DNA from: Takakia lepidozioides
Lineage: Eukaryota > Streptophyta > Takakiopsida > Takakiales > Takakiaceae
Assembly (NCBI GenBank): GCA_030704615.1
Contig: CM060733.1
Location: 27,096,001-27,160,000, forward strand
Length of the DNA: 64,000 bases
Direction of reading: 5' to 3'
Part shown: piece by piece, positions 46,281 to 59,983 of the stretch
Layout of the letters: every line of letters starts with the position of its first letter
Position numbering within the stretch: position 1 is the stretch's first letter
Translations under genes and position numbers: made by a program
The notes under the pieces: generated by a model
What the model saw: only the letters and a program-made list of their open reading frames with translations
Databases searched by the model: none
Told to the model about the DNA's origin: nothing

Positions 46281-49192
46281 TCATCTTCTGAGGAGACGAC
46301 GGCCCCTTTCATTGGCACCCTTCACCCGGAAATTGAGCTCTTGGACATCATCATGGAGATGGTCTACTCCCTCATTTTGCCTACATGACAACAAGAACCA
46401 CACAGCCTTTTCGGTGATAGTGCAGGTCACCAAACTGTACAAACTAGAAGTTCCTTGTCTGCCAGGAACACATCCTTTAATTTATTGATCATTTATCCAT
46501 GTCTACCATTCATGCAAAATGCAGCACACATTCATAAGGGTAGCTGTCCAAGACAAGTACCAAACCCGCAGGTTGGAGCAAAGGAAACACAAGACCTTGA
46601 GATTTCAGAGTTCATTTCAAGCGACATGCCCTTTAGCTGGCCCAGAATGTTGCTCAAATCCACCAGGTCATCATCCTGCTCCGCTCTCTCCACCTGCTTC
46701 AACAGTGTTTGTGTATGAGAGAAAGAAGGGCATGAGGGCCATTGGGGAGAGCAGTTAAACATATGTTCAAAAAGATCATCTGTTAATTGTGGATTTCCAA
46801 CTACCTACTCATGAAATGGAAAAACCTTACAGAATACATGACACTCCGAAACTGTTGTTCTTTTCTTGGATGACTGTGGATCCACTCGCTGTGGGGGGAC
46901 TATGCAGGGCACAACTGGGCACCTACAACAAAGCCCAATTGGGTCTTTATAGTGACAGTGTCTAGCAAAGAGATAAGAAAGCACTTGTCATGGAGAAGTG
47001 ACTGGAGAATGAGTGTGTTGAAGGCATAGCCCAAAGCAGTAGGCTCCCCATGCAAGACTGTAAGTATCATGAGGCACCCACAGCGAAGCCCTTGTGGAAG
47101 AAGTCTGACAAATGCATAAAGGCACTCAGCACAGGGAAATAATTGGTATCACTGTTTCCTTCGAAATATCGTAGTAAACTCTGAAGTTGAGAGGTAACCA
47201 AAGATGAAATGAGATAACCACCACCGAAAGACGATCTTTCAAAAATGGAAACAAACACATCAACTAAACTTCAAGAAACTACACATGGACGAACAATACA
47301 GAGAAGAGATCACAAAAAAGACATACCGAGTTTTTGTGCCTAGCTGAGATATTTTCAGCCTTCAAATTGACAAAAACTCCAGACAAAAATAAAGAAGACC
47401 TTGAAGAGGTAGCTCGAGCAGTAGGCAAAATATTGAAGTTGCTAAAGTAGTGTGAAGTCCACATTGGCAAACTTCTTGTTGAGCTCCAACATGAAAAGAA
47501 CACCAAGCACAAGTCAAACCTTCTACATAGGATGAGTCTACAGGGGAGAAAAAATGTTTACCTCTAGCACAGGTTGGGCCTGGAGGCCAGTAGAGTGTGC
47601 TGTCTCCCCCACATTATGGGTATTGAGCCCCAAGGCTCCCCGCTCTGCTGCTGCACTGGACCCTTGCTTATTATATGACTCCCCTGTACATCCTTCTTCG
47701 CCTTATATTAGACTCGGTTTTCCTCAGAACCAACAATCTCTAAAATACGGGGAAGTTCCTCTTCATAAGTTTGAAGGAGGGGAAAGAAGGGAGAGACACA
47801 CAGACATCATGGAGCTGACAATAAGACTGCATACCAAAAAAACTACAAAACAGAATATTCAAGGGCACTGGGAATGGGAGCATTGCACATGAGTGCACCA
47901 ATTTTTGAACTGGAGTGATGATCAACATACACAAATGGAAGTAAGCAGCATTGTATTACCTCCAGTGAGCAGGGGGCCAGTGATAGTATGAGTTTTCTTT
48001 GGTTTCCAGCTCAAGGAAAATATGCCTCCAAGATTTGCCAGAAGCTTTTCTCCCTGCATTCCCACCATCTTTCAAAATTCAATTAGCAGTTGAAGTGTAT
48101 TGCAAAACACCAAAACTATAAAGCAATGGCTGGTAGAATTTTCCTGGGTGGCTACAAGTCAGTCATAAAAACCCACTACACGCTCCACAAAAAGCCATTC
48201 TCATCGACGGAGTTACACACACTGAAGTTACTACAACATGGGGAGGAAAGAAGGTCGAACAGTTCACTGCTCAGCCAACTCGCCATCTGCAATTTCACTT
48301 GTGCGGATTTGGATTTGGACGTGCTGTAGTTAACCACCTCACTACCCTCCATCCACCCCCGAGCAGTCTCTACATACTCCTCAAGAATTTTTGTGTGTTT
48401 ACATGTGAGAGGTAACGGATTGGATCTTACCGCGCTGAGGTACTGGTCGACCTTGACGGCCGTCTCATGAGTGCGACGTATCTGGTCTCCCTGCTCATGC
48501 AACATCGTCATTGTCTTTCCAGCCACATCCTTAGTCTCCTCTACTACCTTCAAACAGTTTCTGATGGTAGACGTTGTTTCTTTCGGTTGGTCGACCGCGT
48601 AGGTCTGTAGATCTTGCAGCGCCTTGTTCTCGTAGGATTCCTGAGATCTATACAAATTGCTTGCGCCCGTCAAGAGCTCACCCCTTTGACCGCCATTGTT
48701 GTAGTTATAATTCCTATCACCATGGATGTCTCCATGTTGAAGTTTGACCCTCTCAGGTCTGGAGGGCAAGAAGGGTTCTGGAGAAGAACGACCCCTGACT
48801 TGTGCCTGCGCTAAAGAACCCGATTTAGGCCGACAGAATCCTTGCACTGGTTCCGCATTTGCGCCAGTCTCAAGACGACTAAGGCTGCTGTGCCTCACTT
48901 TCTCGGAAGATGGAAACTCCACACCTCTCTCACTGTATCCATCAAGGCTCCGAGTGCTGCTGGCCCTGGGCCTATACAACATGGGTTCTTCGACCGTCTT
49001 CTCCAGCCGGTCGCCCCCTGGTGGAGAGTATTTTGATGAGGTGGCTTCATCGTCGAAGGGATTGTTATTCTCATACGTGCCCGAGGAAGACGAAGTGTAG
49101 GAGTTGTTGCTTTCACTTTCCGAAGAATCGAAGGGATTAATTTTCTGATGGTGGCTTGCCGCTCTCTCTCTTGCTCTTGCAATGGTAGACAT
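46281..49192 (-). CDS. SNAP33: SNAP25-type SNARE (SNAP33-like, Qb+Qc)
   Basis: Five exons: 48431-49192, 47960-48053, 47562-47650, 46596-46693, 46281-46380, giving 380 residues. The N-terminal 185 residues are polar and low complexity with two NPF motifs (INPFD, NNPFD), which typically bind EH-domain endocytic adaptors. The Qb SNARE helix follows (about 188-255, with LQTYAVDQPKETTSTIRNCL and LHEQGDQIRRTH), a linker with NLGGIFS and WKPKKTHTITGPL, and the Qc helix (about 316-375, VERAEQDDDLVDLSNILGQL through VDHLHDDVQELNFRV), ending GRRLLRR. Qb+Qc SNAP proteins pair with syntaxin and VAMP partners at the plasma membrane and at the cell plate. Plant SNAP33 has about 300 residues, so this N-terminal extension is longer. 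All exon phases close. Confidence 0.93.
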
Positions 49193-49754
49193 TCCTCCCT
49201 GTTTTCCTGTATCCTTATCTCAAGGAATGTGTTCCGAATTGTGATGGATGACTCACCAGCCAGCCACCCAAATCTTCCAACGACTACACCTCGCTCCTGC
49301 ACTCTCTTTCAACCCTGTCTCTGATCTCTACTTCAAAATCCTCCCTCTATACCAAATGCGACAGCACCAGAGCTCAAAATTCCCTAAACCAAATGCAGGA
49401 AAGATGTAAACGAGAATGGGCAGGCACAATCAGCTGCCTTTCCTCCTCAAGAATCCAGCAACGGCTACTTACATCGAGGAACGAGCAATCCACAGGCCGC
49501 GTCTGACCATCAGAAGAAGAGGTCCACGGGGTCCACCCGCCAGCAGGAATTTCAAACGGCCGGAAATAGGTCCCACCATGCCCCACGTTGATGGACACTG
49601 TTCCATACGGATCATGCTACTTCATTAGGGCAAGACTAATCCTGTGGAATCCAATGTTTTGTGATTGCCCTAACCCTAACTCTATAAGTTGATCGTCTCC
49701 CTCGACATTCTTCTTTCTCACCGACTCGGAGGCGGGCGGAGGCACGCAGGAGCC
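49193..49754. promoter_or_regulatory. Bidirectional SNAP33/eL20 promoter with telo-box
   Basis: The two genes start 562 bp apart on opposite strands. A telo-box-like ccctaaccctaac lies at 49668-49680, 75 bp before the eL20 start codon. Telo-boxes are a recognised feature of plant ribosomal-protein gene promoters. A pyrimidine-rich leader (cattcttctttctcacc) follows just before the eL20 ATG. Confidence 0.75.
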
Positions 49755-51366
49755 ATGAGTTTTCGGGTACGTTCCAGTCTTTGCCTTACCGCATTCCTTG
49801 GCTGCCCTGACAAGAGCTTCACCTGGAGACAGTTTGAATGGAGTAAGGGTTGCGCGGCGAGGGCTTTAGTTGCTGGGGGGGTGTGTAGTTGTCACTGTCC
49901 TCGGCCATGGCACTGCGTATTCAGTCTCCTTGCCAGGATTTGTCTCTTTCGTTTCAGTGATTGCATGCGCTCTGGCATGAACATATCTGGGGTATGAATT
50001 GTGTGTTTGATGGGAGCAGTTTCACCAGTACCAGGTGGTGGGGCGGGCGTTGCCGACCCCCACCAATGAGCAGCCGAAGGCGTACCGCATGAAGCTGTGG
50101 GCCACTAACGAAGTGCGGGCAAAGTCCAAGTTCTGGTATAAATTCGCAATCCTTCCGCCTTTGCTTGTAAGAATCTTTCAGGTGGTTCTGGCATGAAGAA
50201 TCCAGCTGGGAACTCAAGCTGCTTGTTTCACTCACATTACATACGTGAACTTCTGTCGGAAACGGATCATGATCTGCCAGCCAGCTTGCAACCTGGTGGG
50301 GAGTGCACATCGGGATAACTCAAGTACCGGAAGTGTTTAGGTACATCATAACAAAGTATAGCTATGCATGTTTGCACCGACGAGCTATACTCTTTGTTGG
50401 AAGTAGTTTAAGTAACCCAGTCCCAAGAAGGGGGGCGATCCCTGAAATTTTAGATCGGAACTTTTAAGTGTGTGCACTTTTACTGCCGTTCGTTTCCATC
50501 CAGTACTGCAGAAGGCAGGAGTGGTACCTATAACTATCTGATTTATTTTTGCTTTGTTGCGCAGGTACTTCTTAAGGAAGTTGAAGAAGGTCAAGAAGTC
50601 TCATGGTCAAATTCTTGCAATTAATGAGGTAATGTACCCTGCAAGTTCCAATTTCACCTGAGGCACTGGAAGAGAGCGGTGGCTTTGGAGGCTATTTCCA
50701 CTCGTCACTAGTCTACTAAGAACGACCTCATGGTTATGGGGGAGTGCGTTAGACATGCTTTTCTTTCAATGAATGATGTAGATTTCCCACGAGTGAAACA
50801 TTGACCTCAGAATCATACTCGCATGGACACAAAGCCATAGCCAACCCAGTTCCAGTTGTGAAGGCCCCAAGCAGTATGGGGCCTGACCCGCTGGCTTAGT
50901 GGTAGTACCAGAAGGCTGAAAAGGGTAAGGAAGGCCTCCACTCAGATACCAGATGGTAGGATTACTTGGGGTGAACAGTGCTGACAGTGCTGACATCTTT
51001 CTAAGGTGTTTCCGACATTGGCAGATCTTTGAGAAGTATCCTACCACAATCAAAAACTTCGGCATTTGGGTGAGATACCAGAGCCGAACAGGCTACCACA
51101 ACATGTACAAGGAGTACCGTGACATTACCCTCAATGGAGCAGTGGAGCAAATGTATGATGAAATGGCCTCTCGCCACCGCGTGCGCTCCCCTTGCATACA
51201 GATCATCAAGACGGCAACCATCCCTGTTTCTTTGTGCAAGCGCGAGAACACCAAGCAATTTCATGACTCCAAAATCAAATTTCCATTGACTTACCGCAAG
51301 ATTCGGCCACCCAGCAGGAAATTGAAGACCACATACAAGGCCAGCAAGCCCAATACCTTTGTGTAA
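49755..51366 (+). CDS. RPL18A: Ribosomal protein eL20 (L18a), large subunit
   Basis: Four exons: 49755-49766 (only four codons), 50020-50135, 50565-50628, 51025-51366, giving 177 residues, the normal length. Diagnostic strings are [78 protein letters not shown] and the C-terminal [17 protein letters not shown]. It is a structural protein of the cytosolic 60S subunit. The very short first exon directly after the ATG is common in plant ribosomal-protein genes, as is the telo-box upstream. It is convergent with the LPAT gene, with 457 bp between stop codons. The reading is intact. Confidence 0.97.
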
Positions 51367-51823
51367 CTTTGGCCGCCGCAATGGGAGTTGGAAACTGTGC
51401 ATGGCAGGGCAATTTTGTCAAAGTTTCCCGAAGTTCTGGTGATAATAAAGCATCTTGTTTGGATTATCTGAAAAATAATCTTACATTTCATTGGGTTACA
51501 GAGCATATCTATTTGATGGCAAACTGGAGCATCACACTCACTGCTTTGGCTTTACTATGTGCTTTACTATGGATGGGGGATTCATTGCATTGGCCTACAG
51601 GTCCTCTAAGGTTGGAGGTGATCTCTCTTTGCAACCATGGACTTATATAGTGTCAACAATTGTTGATTATGGTATTGTTGCTCACAAGTCACAGTGATGC
51701 GTTGCTGCAGTGTCAAACTGTAGTTGACCTTAAATGTCTCTTGTCCTTAATCCAATATGGAGACCTGTTGCTGTGCAAAACTACTTGTATAGGCCAAACA
51801 AGTACAGATGGACACAATACTTC

Positions 51824-54800
51824 TTATATTACATTCAAATATTGAGTGGCCAAGACTGGAGTTGGCTGAATGTTGAAAAATGTGCAAGCAACAAGAATTG
51901 CACAACTGGAAGCTACATAAAGCTTTAACCAAGGTGATGATAACAGGGCATATCTTAACATACCAATGCTAAAGATCATGTAGATAATGAAACTTGCTAT
52001 GCACCTTCTTGAGGCCAAAGGCTCATCTATTGGCCGAGTATCAAGGAAACAACCATGTTTGCTAAATCCAGCCAACAACTTGTCCTTCTTGGCAAAGGTC
52101 TCATACAGCCAATCTGATGCCCCCTTTTCTGAGGCAGGAATTTCAGATACCGGTATTCGACGGATATGAATATGAACTTCTGCTGGGTCCATGCCAAACA
52201 GATTGTCAATGAAAGAGGGGCACCGGTGCCTGTAACCGATTGTCAGGTCATAAACTGCAAAACATATCACAGGAAGTCAACATTAAAGCGTATTCCAGCT
52301 GAATCTTCTATTTTATCACGGGGTGCTTGGTTTTCTGATTGAGTACCTTGAGGTGTAGAGCAATGTAGATTTGATCAAAAGACCTGAAACGGACCGTTCA
52401 TCAGAGGAACACAATATCGCTTCACAGACTTCATAATAAACTGACGTCACAAAACCTCAATAGTTATGTTTACTGTGGGACAAACAGAAGCAATTACATG
52501 TCGAAGGTCAAATGCGTCTTCTTCAGATCCCAGTCAGCATCCTTTCACTGAACTGACGACTATTACCTAGTCAGCAAGATTTTCCTTTATCTGCCTGAGA
52601 GGCAGACAATCAAACAACATTTACCTGCATTCAGGGAGGTGCGGAGTTGCATGAAGCAGCTCACAAAACCTCGGCTGCGGGGTTGCAGCACATTGATCAG
52701 CTCTGGATAACCTTGTTCCCTGGCTAAAAGGTTGCCTTTCAACCGTTTTGCTTCCCTGTGACACACAAACTGAGTTAATGCAACAAAACAATGGGTTGAT
52801 TAGAGGGGAAGGACCAAGTGGTTGGTTTTCCTCTGATATCTGACGTGTTCTGAATGTGACCTAAGGCTCTTGGATACTGGAGTACGCAGAAACCATTCGT
52901 GTTAATCTGAAGTGCCGTTTAGAGTAAAATCACCCGCAGGCCCATATGAATTTGAAACCCATTTAGGGAGGTGAAGGGGAGAAAGCAATTGAGAAGATGG
53001 CCAGCTCTGGCACCTGTCTTTCACTGGGGTAGTGTATTGCTGCACACTGCAAGCCACACATATGGTGCCCCAAGGTTGCTCCACTATTAACTGAGGAGTC
53101 CACATGCTCTTCACAAAATGTTAGACAAGTCTAGTCTCAGGTGATGAGATCCAAGGACCTCAGCAGGCAGCCATCAGCTCAGCCCAACCTAGATCACTTG
53201 TGCAAGATGAAGCTTAACAAGTGGCTTTCAACTAAACCTAGCCACAGCAATGACACTTCTGGTATGCAGGCCAAAATAAGCCCCAGAGGATGACGCCACA
53301 AGGTCTTTGCAGTCAATCATAGTAACAAGCACATGAACTAAGCTGAGGAATGGGTGAACATTGCAAAAATAAGCAGGATTGGAATGTGACATCTCACACT
53401 ACCCTTCCAATAGTTTTTCAGTACGTGCCCAGAATTGAATTGAACAATGCTGACAAATCTTTCCCAATGTCGAATAAACAAATGTTGGATTGACTACATG
53501 CCTGGGTCTACCGTATCCAATGCTGCTCAACGAGGTCAGATGCAGAATGAGGACTGAAGTTGACCTGGTTGAAGGTTGGATCTTACGTGAAATCTGTGCC
53601 CTCTGGGAAGACAATCAGCCAAAGAGGATCGGCTGGATCCTGGAATCTGTCTAGATACGACTTGATGACAGGGCCGTCAACTTCCCATTTTCGATCCAGC
53701 ATCAAAAACTCCATAACATGGAAGGCCCAACCAAAGACAGGCATGTTGCGTAACGAGCTTTTGACAGCATACTTGCAGTAGCCAATGTGGCTCTTCCGAA
53801 TTGCCAGGTTCCATATGTACATCCAGTCCACCTCAGTGCGGTGGTTGCACACTAATATCACACGCTCCTCCTGGGGTACATTGTCCCCTGTGAAAACCAC
53901 CTTCATTGCCATGCAAGTTTTTCTCAGATTGGTAATCCATGCGTCAGTTGTAACCAGCAGAGCTATTAGTTTCTGCCAACGGCTGGTGGGAGATTCATGA
54001 ATTGGCTACAGTGAAGACTTCCCTGCAGGTCTTCAATGTGCATCAGGGGCCGTCCCTTGTCCAACATGCAGCTCCAGCAACACAATACCTAAGACTCAAG
54101 GTTGGTCTGGGGGGTTGGACGATGAAGAAGCATGATTAGTAAAGGAATATCAACTGAGAGTGAGAGAAAACACCATTTGAATGGATATTGTGATCACAAA
54201 CCAACGCTGCCTTTAATCCAAGAACACTCTCAAACCAGACTACGCAGCAGTACCGAGCAGGTGGATTTTTGGTCTCAACAACAATTCATAACTTTTTTCT
54301 TTGCCCACAATCCTTACCACTGAGGTTCCGTGCGAAAAGGTGATTAGCTTTGAATTGTGATCATAACTACTCTGAACATGCACTCCGTTGCTAGCCTGTG
54401 TTCTATCTCAGCAGAAACCAAAGAAGAGGGGTTACCAAAGAATACAAGGCAAGAGCTTACCTTGGTTTCGTTGATTTTTTCGAACAAAAATGGCCACATG
54501 GAGAGCCAGTGCCCAAAGAAGAAGGCTGTATACTTCCGACTGTAATGCACGCTAAAGAGACGCACAAACAGAAAGGTGAAAGGAGACAAAAAGATGAGCG
54601 CCACAAACGCCGTAAGGATCAGGACAAGAACGCATATTATACCCCGCACCACTCTGAAAGGAGTCAATGGCCGGTGCACTCTTGACCCGATTGCCTGCAC
54701 CCTCACCAACGTTGCTCTGGGATAGTTAGTGTCAAACTATCTCTCTCTTCTCTCTCTGTATGTCTCTCTCTCTCATCCCTGCTCTCGGACCATCCCTCCC

Positions 54801-55384
54801 GCCCCCTTTCCTGATCCGTCCCAACCGAGGGCGGGATACGTCTGATTAGTCTGAGTACATCTCTCTCTTTTGTGCCTTATACAGAATGCAGGGAAAAGAG
54901 AAGGGATACGCCCAGGTAAAGTAACCGAAATGATGTCGCTTGTTGCATAATACGCCTTCCGGTAGGACTAGGAGAGTACTTCCAAGGCAGACCTGAAAAT
55001 CGCCGGCGATTCTGCGCTAGAACCAGCTGATTGAGCACGGCAGCAATCAGACCTCACTGTCTCTCATACTCCCCTGTATTGAATTCAGAACTCCCCTCAC
55101 AACTATCACAAGGAAATCCCTTCGTGCATGCGATATGGAAACCATCACCGAACTGTGATGGCCCTGATTACAGACTAGTGCCGCAATAATGGGGACCAGA
55201 CGAGTCAGCAGCGCAAAAATACTCTTAAGAACCAGCGCCACCCAGTGACCCACAGATGCAACCACTCCCCTGTTTGGATTGGTGACATTTAAGGGTGATC
55301 ATCAATTACCCCTGGCCCTGTGGAGGCGTAGAGCGTGCTGTCACCATCTTCAGTTGCACCCTTCAATTTGTCATGCTCGGACAT
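51824..55384 (-). CDS. LPAT4: 1-acyl-sn-glycerol-3-phosphate acyltransferase, LPAT4/5 type
   Basis: Five exons: 55310-55384, 54461-54694, 53587-53900, 52625-52755, 51824-52254, giving 394 residues. The first exon encodes a soluble MSEHDKLKGATEDG leader, chosen because it has an ATG, a GT donor and matching phase; without it the second exon has no ATG. RPLTPFRVVRG is followed by two hydrophobic helices, then the acyltransferase motifs NHRTEVD (H123, D128) and FPEGTDFT, and the C-terminal VYDLTIGYRHRCPSF and DPAEVHIHIR strings of the plant LPAT4/5 group, with hydrophobic helices at the end. The enzyme adds an acyl chain to lysophosphatidic acid in the ER for glycerolipid synthesis. Intron 1 carries a CT/GA-rich tract at 54736-54780. 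Whether it is LPAT4 or LPAT5 cannot be told. Confidence 0.92.
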
Positions 55385-55850
55385 AGAGATCTCCGGAGGA
55401 AATGAGTCCTCACTCCCTTGAGAATGAGCTGTGGACACGGCCATGGACGCCTGCATCGCACGTCGGATTGCTGATAGCCAGTCTCTTCCTCCTCAAAGAA
55501 TACAACCCTACAAAACCAGTTACGCGATATCTCTGCAACCCAAAACCCAAAAACGTGTGCAGATCTCTCCCAACTCCCTCACACAAAACTCTCTCGAATT
55601 CTCCATGCCCCCCTCCTCCCTCCCTCAATTACGACAGACCCGCACTGACGATCTTCTTGGTCAGTCAATTGCAAATCCTCGAGGGGGTTGTACTCGGGAT
55701 TTCTTGGACTCAGACACAGCGCCATGTCACACAGACTATTCTTCCGTACATGTGTCATGTGAGCCATCCATCATCAAACAAACTTGTTATGCTATTATCT
55801 TATTGACATTTCTATTCATTTTGGCCAGGATTTAACAGACTGAGTCAGCA
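55385..55850. other. LPAT upstream region
   Basis: Overlapping open frames (55402-55835) occur in two plus frames, but neither has a domain I recognise. The region should contain the LPAT promoter and leader on the minus strand. Confidence 0.4.
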
Positions 55851-55856
55851 ACGCTG

Positions 55857-56500
55857 TGCTTCAGTCTTGACAAAGCTGAATAGAAAACTGCTCCATCCAC
55901 TCATCTATCGCTGGGAAAGCCTTGGTTGTTAATCAGGTATTGCTAGCCTCTACTTGGTTCATAGCTTCGGATTGGTCCCCTTGCCCCTTGATAATAAAGC
56001 AGATCAAAGTTCTTGTCCGTAGTTTCCTGTGGGGAGCTTCCCTTGCTGTCCCAAATCGTCGGGCCTTGGTAAGTTCGACCCAGATCACGCAAAAAAATAT
56101 ATATATTGGGGGGCCTGGGATTATTGACCCTCAAACCCAAATTATGGCGTTGTTAGCAAAGTGGGTACCTAGAACATTCACGCACATTACCATGGAACCT
56201 GCTAGTTAGACAAAACATTGTTGATTCTGGGCCTTCTCTTGTGGCCCTCTTCTTTGAAATGGGTAGCCCAGGGGACTCCTTCAAAAGGTGTTAGACATGG
56301 CTCCAGGGCATGGTAGTCTATTTGGACCGTTGCGAATCATGCCCCATCTCTCTGAGAAATCTCCTTCCACCATTGATGAGATTATGAGACAACCTTTGTT
56401 TGGTAATTCTGACAAATATTCGGAAATGCTTGTCTTTTGTTCCAAACAACGGGGTTTATGGGAGAAGGCATGGATTTCTCATCTATCACACATCTAGGAA
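55857..56500 (+). mobile_element. LINE reverse transcriptase 3' fragment
   Basis: It begins with LTKLNRKLL, shifts frame, and continues VVNQVLLASTWFIASDW, LIIKQIKVLVRSFLWGAS and GIIDPQTQIMALLAKW, all typical of the C-terminal thumb/connection region of plant non-LTR retrotransposon reverse transcriptase. Stops and frame changes are frequent. The 5' three quarters are missing here. Confidence 0.8.
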
Positions 56501-59500
56501 TATGGCTCTCCTCTTCCTAGGGTGATTCATGTCAGTAAGTATGGTAAGTTGTACAATGCTTACAACCGCTTCACCCCATGTTGTTTGGAGGGGTCGAGCC
56601 TCCCTCCCGGTCTGCCACCACCAGCAACCTATGCCTTAAATACAATGGCATGTTCTTTGACTTAAATTCATGTCATTGTGCGAGGAGAAGCTCTAAGCTC
56701 GGAAGCCCCATTGAATAGTACGGATTGTCTGTATGGATGATTCAATGGGAGATATCTGCAATGCCCACAATACAAAAGAATTTCACAGGCATTGGAGTAA
56801 CGTGAATCAACGTAAGGCCCACATGCAGTGCAACCTGCATAACGCTTAGTGGTTTGCCCTGCCAACAACCCATATGCAGGATAACCGTGTATGGACCACA
56901 TCAAGATGGCTCTCATGTGAACCTTTTTCTCCCCAAGGCTTGGTGACATCCTCAGCTGTAACTCCTATCCATAGTTGTTTCAACTCTCCTTCGGGAGGCA
57001 TCATGTATGATTATGTGGGTACATGTGGACTGTTGAGTCTTTGGGGGAGAGGGTTGGGAAACTCTATTGCCCAGGTGAAAGTTGTTAAAAAGTGTTGACA
57101 TTCCAAACCAAAGGCAGCAAGTAGCTATTGGGGACAAGACGTGTAACCATACAAGGTGTCAAGGGAATGTGAGATCAGCCTGTCATATTGCAAATTCAAG
57201 AGAGTGTGACACCATGGTACCATATGTTATGCTTGCTTCAGCAAAAGTCTTTCCCAGATCTCTACAAACATTATCCCTTAGGCTTATATCCTAATGACCT
57301 CTTGATAGTTTTTGTTCCTTTTACATAAAATTCTAAGAAATTCTTTGTCTTGGAAGGTCACGGTGGGGCTGATGAACCAGCAAATTTGAAATAAAATTTC
57401 AGAGTATTTATCCTATATTAACAAGAAACTCTTGATGCTTCGCTATAACCAGCCCACCATATTTTTGCAAAATATTGCATCCAAAGTCATACCATATATC
57501 AGGACCTTTTGGGCATCCAAAAGTTCAGGGAGAGGGAAGTTAAGATGACGAAAGATTTAATTTACATGATAATCTTATGTCTAGACATGCCTAAAAGAGG
57601 AGTTGAAAATTGAAACACGTTCTCTTGCAAATTATAATTATGTATTAACACCTTAGGGTTTCTTTTGCTAAGTTCCCTTCACCAAAATTTTATCACAGTT
57701 TCAAACACGAGGGGGACTTTGGCTTTATTCAAAAGGAAATATCAATAGCCGAATTAGGTTGTCATTTGAGAACTAGATAAGAGCAGTGAGCACCACCCAA
57801 GTGATTAGTATCATTACGGATGATGGGTCTTAAGTTCCCTTTGACAGCCTAGTAATTTGACCAATTCTACAAGGGACTGGAGTCATTGCTTTCAACATAT
57901 AAAGCCGTTTGAATCTCCCTTGGCCCATAAATTTAACAAGACGTGATATACCCGTGCTGTACCCTGCTATTATTTTGTGAAATGATCATTGTTATTGTCA
58001 CTAATAATATTCGTACAAAAACTAGAATAAATAAATAAATATTCCCAAGCTTTGCATCATTTGTCCTTCCTTCTGATTTTTCAATGATAAACTTGTTGTT
58101 TTCGTCCATATTTCTTATGTTATGCTACCATTTTATTTTGTTATCCTCCTCCATGGCCACCTATTTCATCATCATTGAATTTACTCATCTATTTCAGTAA
58201 GTGCAAAAACTAATCTCTGATGGATTAGAACACAACACCACTTTATCCACAATCACTTTTTTTGCTTTCTTTCTCCCCCTTCCTCCATCATTTTTGCTAT
58301 TCTGTGTTGTGCTTTGACATAGAGGCACATAAAGAAGTGCATGGTTTTGAAGTTCTTGAGATGTGGAGGGAAATGGGCAGTTAATGGTTGCTACTACACA
58401 CATGGAAACATCACAAGATATGACGAGGAACAAGCTCAAAGTAGAACTTAAGTTGCAAGTGTAGGGGGTCAGTAGTTGTGGGCCGATGTTGAAAGCTATT
58501 CTTCTAGGACAGAGGTGGATACTCAATAGAGGATTTTTGTAATCACATTCATTGCAGCTTGTTGGGGGACACCAAATACGCACTCATGTGGGGTGGAAGT
58601 GCCAAGCACTACCCACAGCGTTATTGTAGACATGTCTCATATCATTCATGATGAGGATGTGGTTTAGATTATCAAAAAAATTAAGTCCCAAATCTGGGTT
58701 GGGGCAAGATAGAGCTTGCATGAAATTCATTATCTCCATCTATTCACAACTCCATTTTTCTTTCTGACTCTCCAATATCTAGTAAAGTTCAATCATGTAG
58801 ATATGATGATGTTTGCTTAGATGATGTTTGTTTGGGGTTTTTGTTCAGATGTTAATGACAACATATACCGTCCATGAGGTTGTTCCTATTATTATTCCAA
58901 TTTTAGTGCAACATATGTAGATCGCCCTTAGTAGACTTGAGGATCTAGCAAATTCAAGAACAACTAGAAATGAGTTGCATGCATATGTGCTTGTGCATCA
59001 TAGGTTCTCTTATGCATCGCCACTTCTGTTTGATAATATATCCATGGATCGTGGAGACCGGCCTCTATATTGCTGAAGCCCACTTGGAGGTGAATTTTGT
59101 ACCAATATTTCCTCTTCACTCTTATGTCTCTTCTCTATGTGTTTTCTCCATAAATATGTCACAACAACAATTGGCAATAACTAGTTAGGAGGTTGTAGCA
59201 ACCATTGAACAGTAGGAACTGAAAGTTTGTTGGACAAAGATCCTTATGAGGCTATGGCAGGGAGAAGGAAACTCTAGATAGTTATACTTTTATTACATTC
59301 GCTGGTTATAAGGGTTGCAAACATGCAACAAGTCCGATTTTCCATTGTATCTGTGTGTCTTATGGCCTACTGCCATTGGTGTATGACAAAACTACTAAAG
59401 TCTTTTAGTTTGAGCATCTTGTTGTTTGAGAGTACCCATTATCTTTGGGACCTAAGGCCGTCCATAGCTAGAATCCACTGTAGAGTAATTGATCTTTCGA

Positions 59501-59983
59501 ATCATTGTCTCAAGATCTTTGTATGGTGGGAGAAAAAGAAGGTTGAAGCATGTATAAGGTGCTTGAATGCAAGGCTCATCTGATTTGTTCAAAAACTCTA
59601 GTACTGTAATTTTGGAACCCCCAAAATATACCTATCATGTTACGAATACAGCAAGTCGGGTGCACTCTGCATGTGACATAGCATGAATTGTCTTCGTGAA
59701 CAATGCTCGTTGCATTTCATGAATGGAGGTATGGAATGATATCTCCCGTATGAACTGGTTAATCTCTATGGTACAAGAACCCGAGACGTGGTCCGTAGAG
59801 CCTCAGATCCCAACAAGTCTAGGCCTGCATGAAAGCATTTTTTTTTTCTTATATCTGTACAAGGGCTTGTTCAATGGCTTTGTAGAAGCCAACCCTAACT
59901 GCTTTGCCACACATTTTCTTCCATTGAAGAGATGACTCCAGACTAATATGCCCCCAATTTTCTTCTCAACTTGTACGTGTACG
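56501..59983. other. AT-rich intergenic DNA, no gene supported
   Basis: Only short open frames. The segment just after the LINE fragment may be further LINE-derived sequence with broken frames (for example 56874-57098). From about 57300 to 59980 I see neither domains nor clear repeats. Confidence 0.4.

Noticed and set aside
50878-50960. tRNA- or SINE-like A-box (tggcttagtgg) in an eL20 intron
   Set aside because: No convincing B-box or cloverleaf could be formed.
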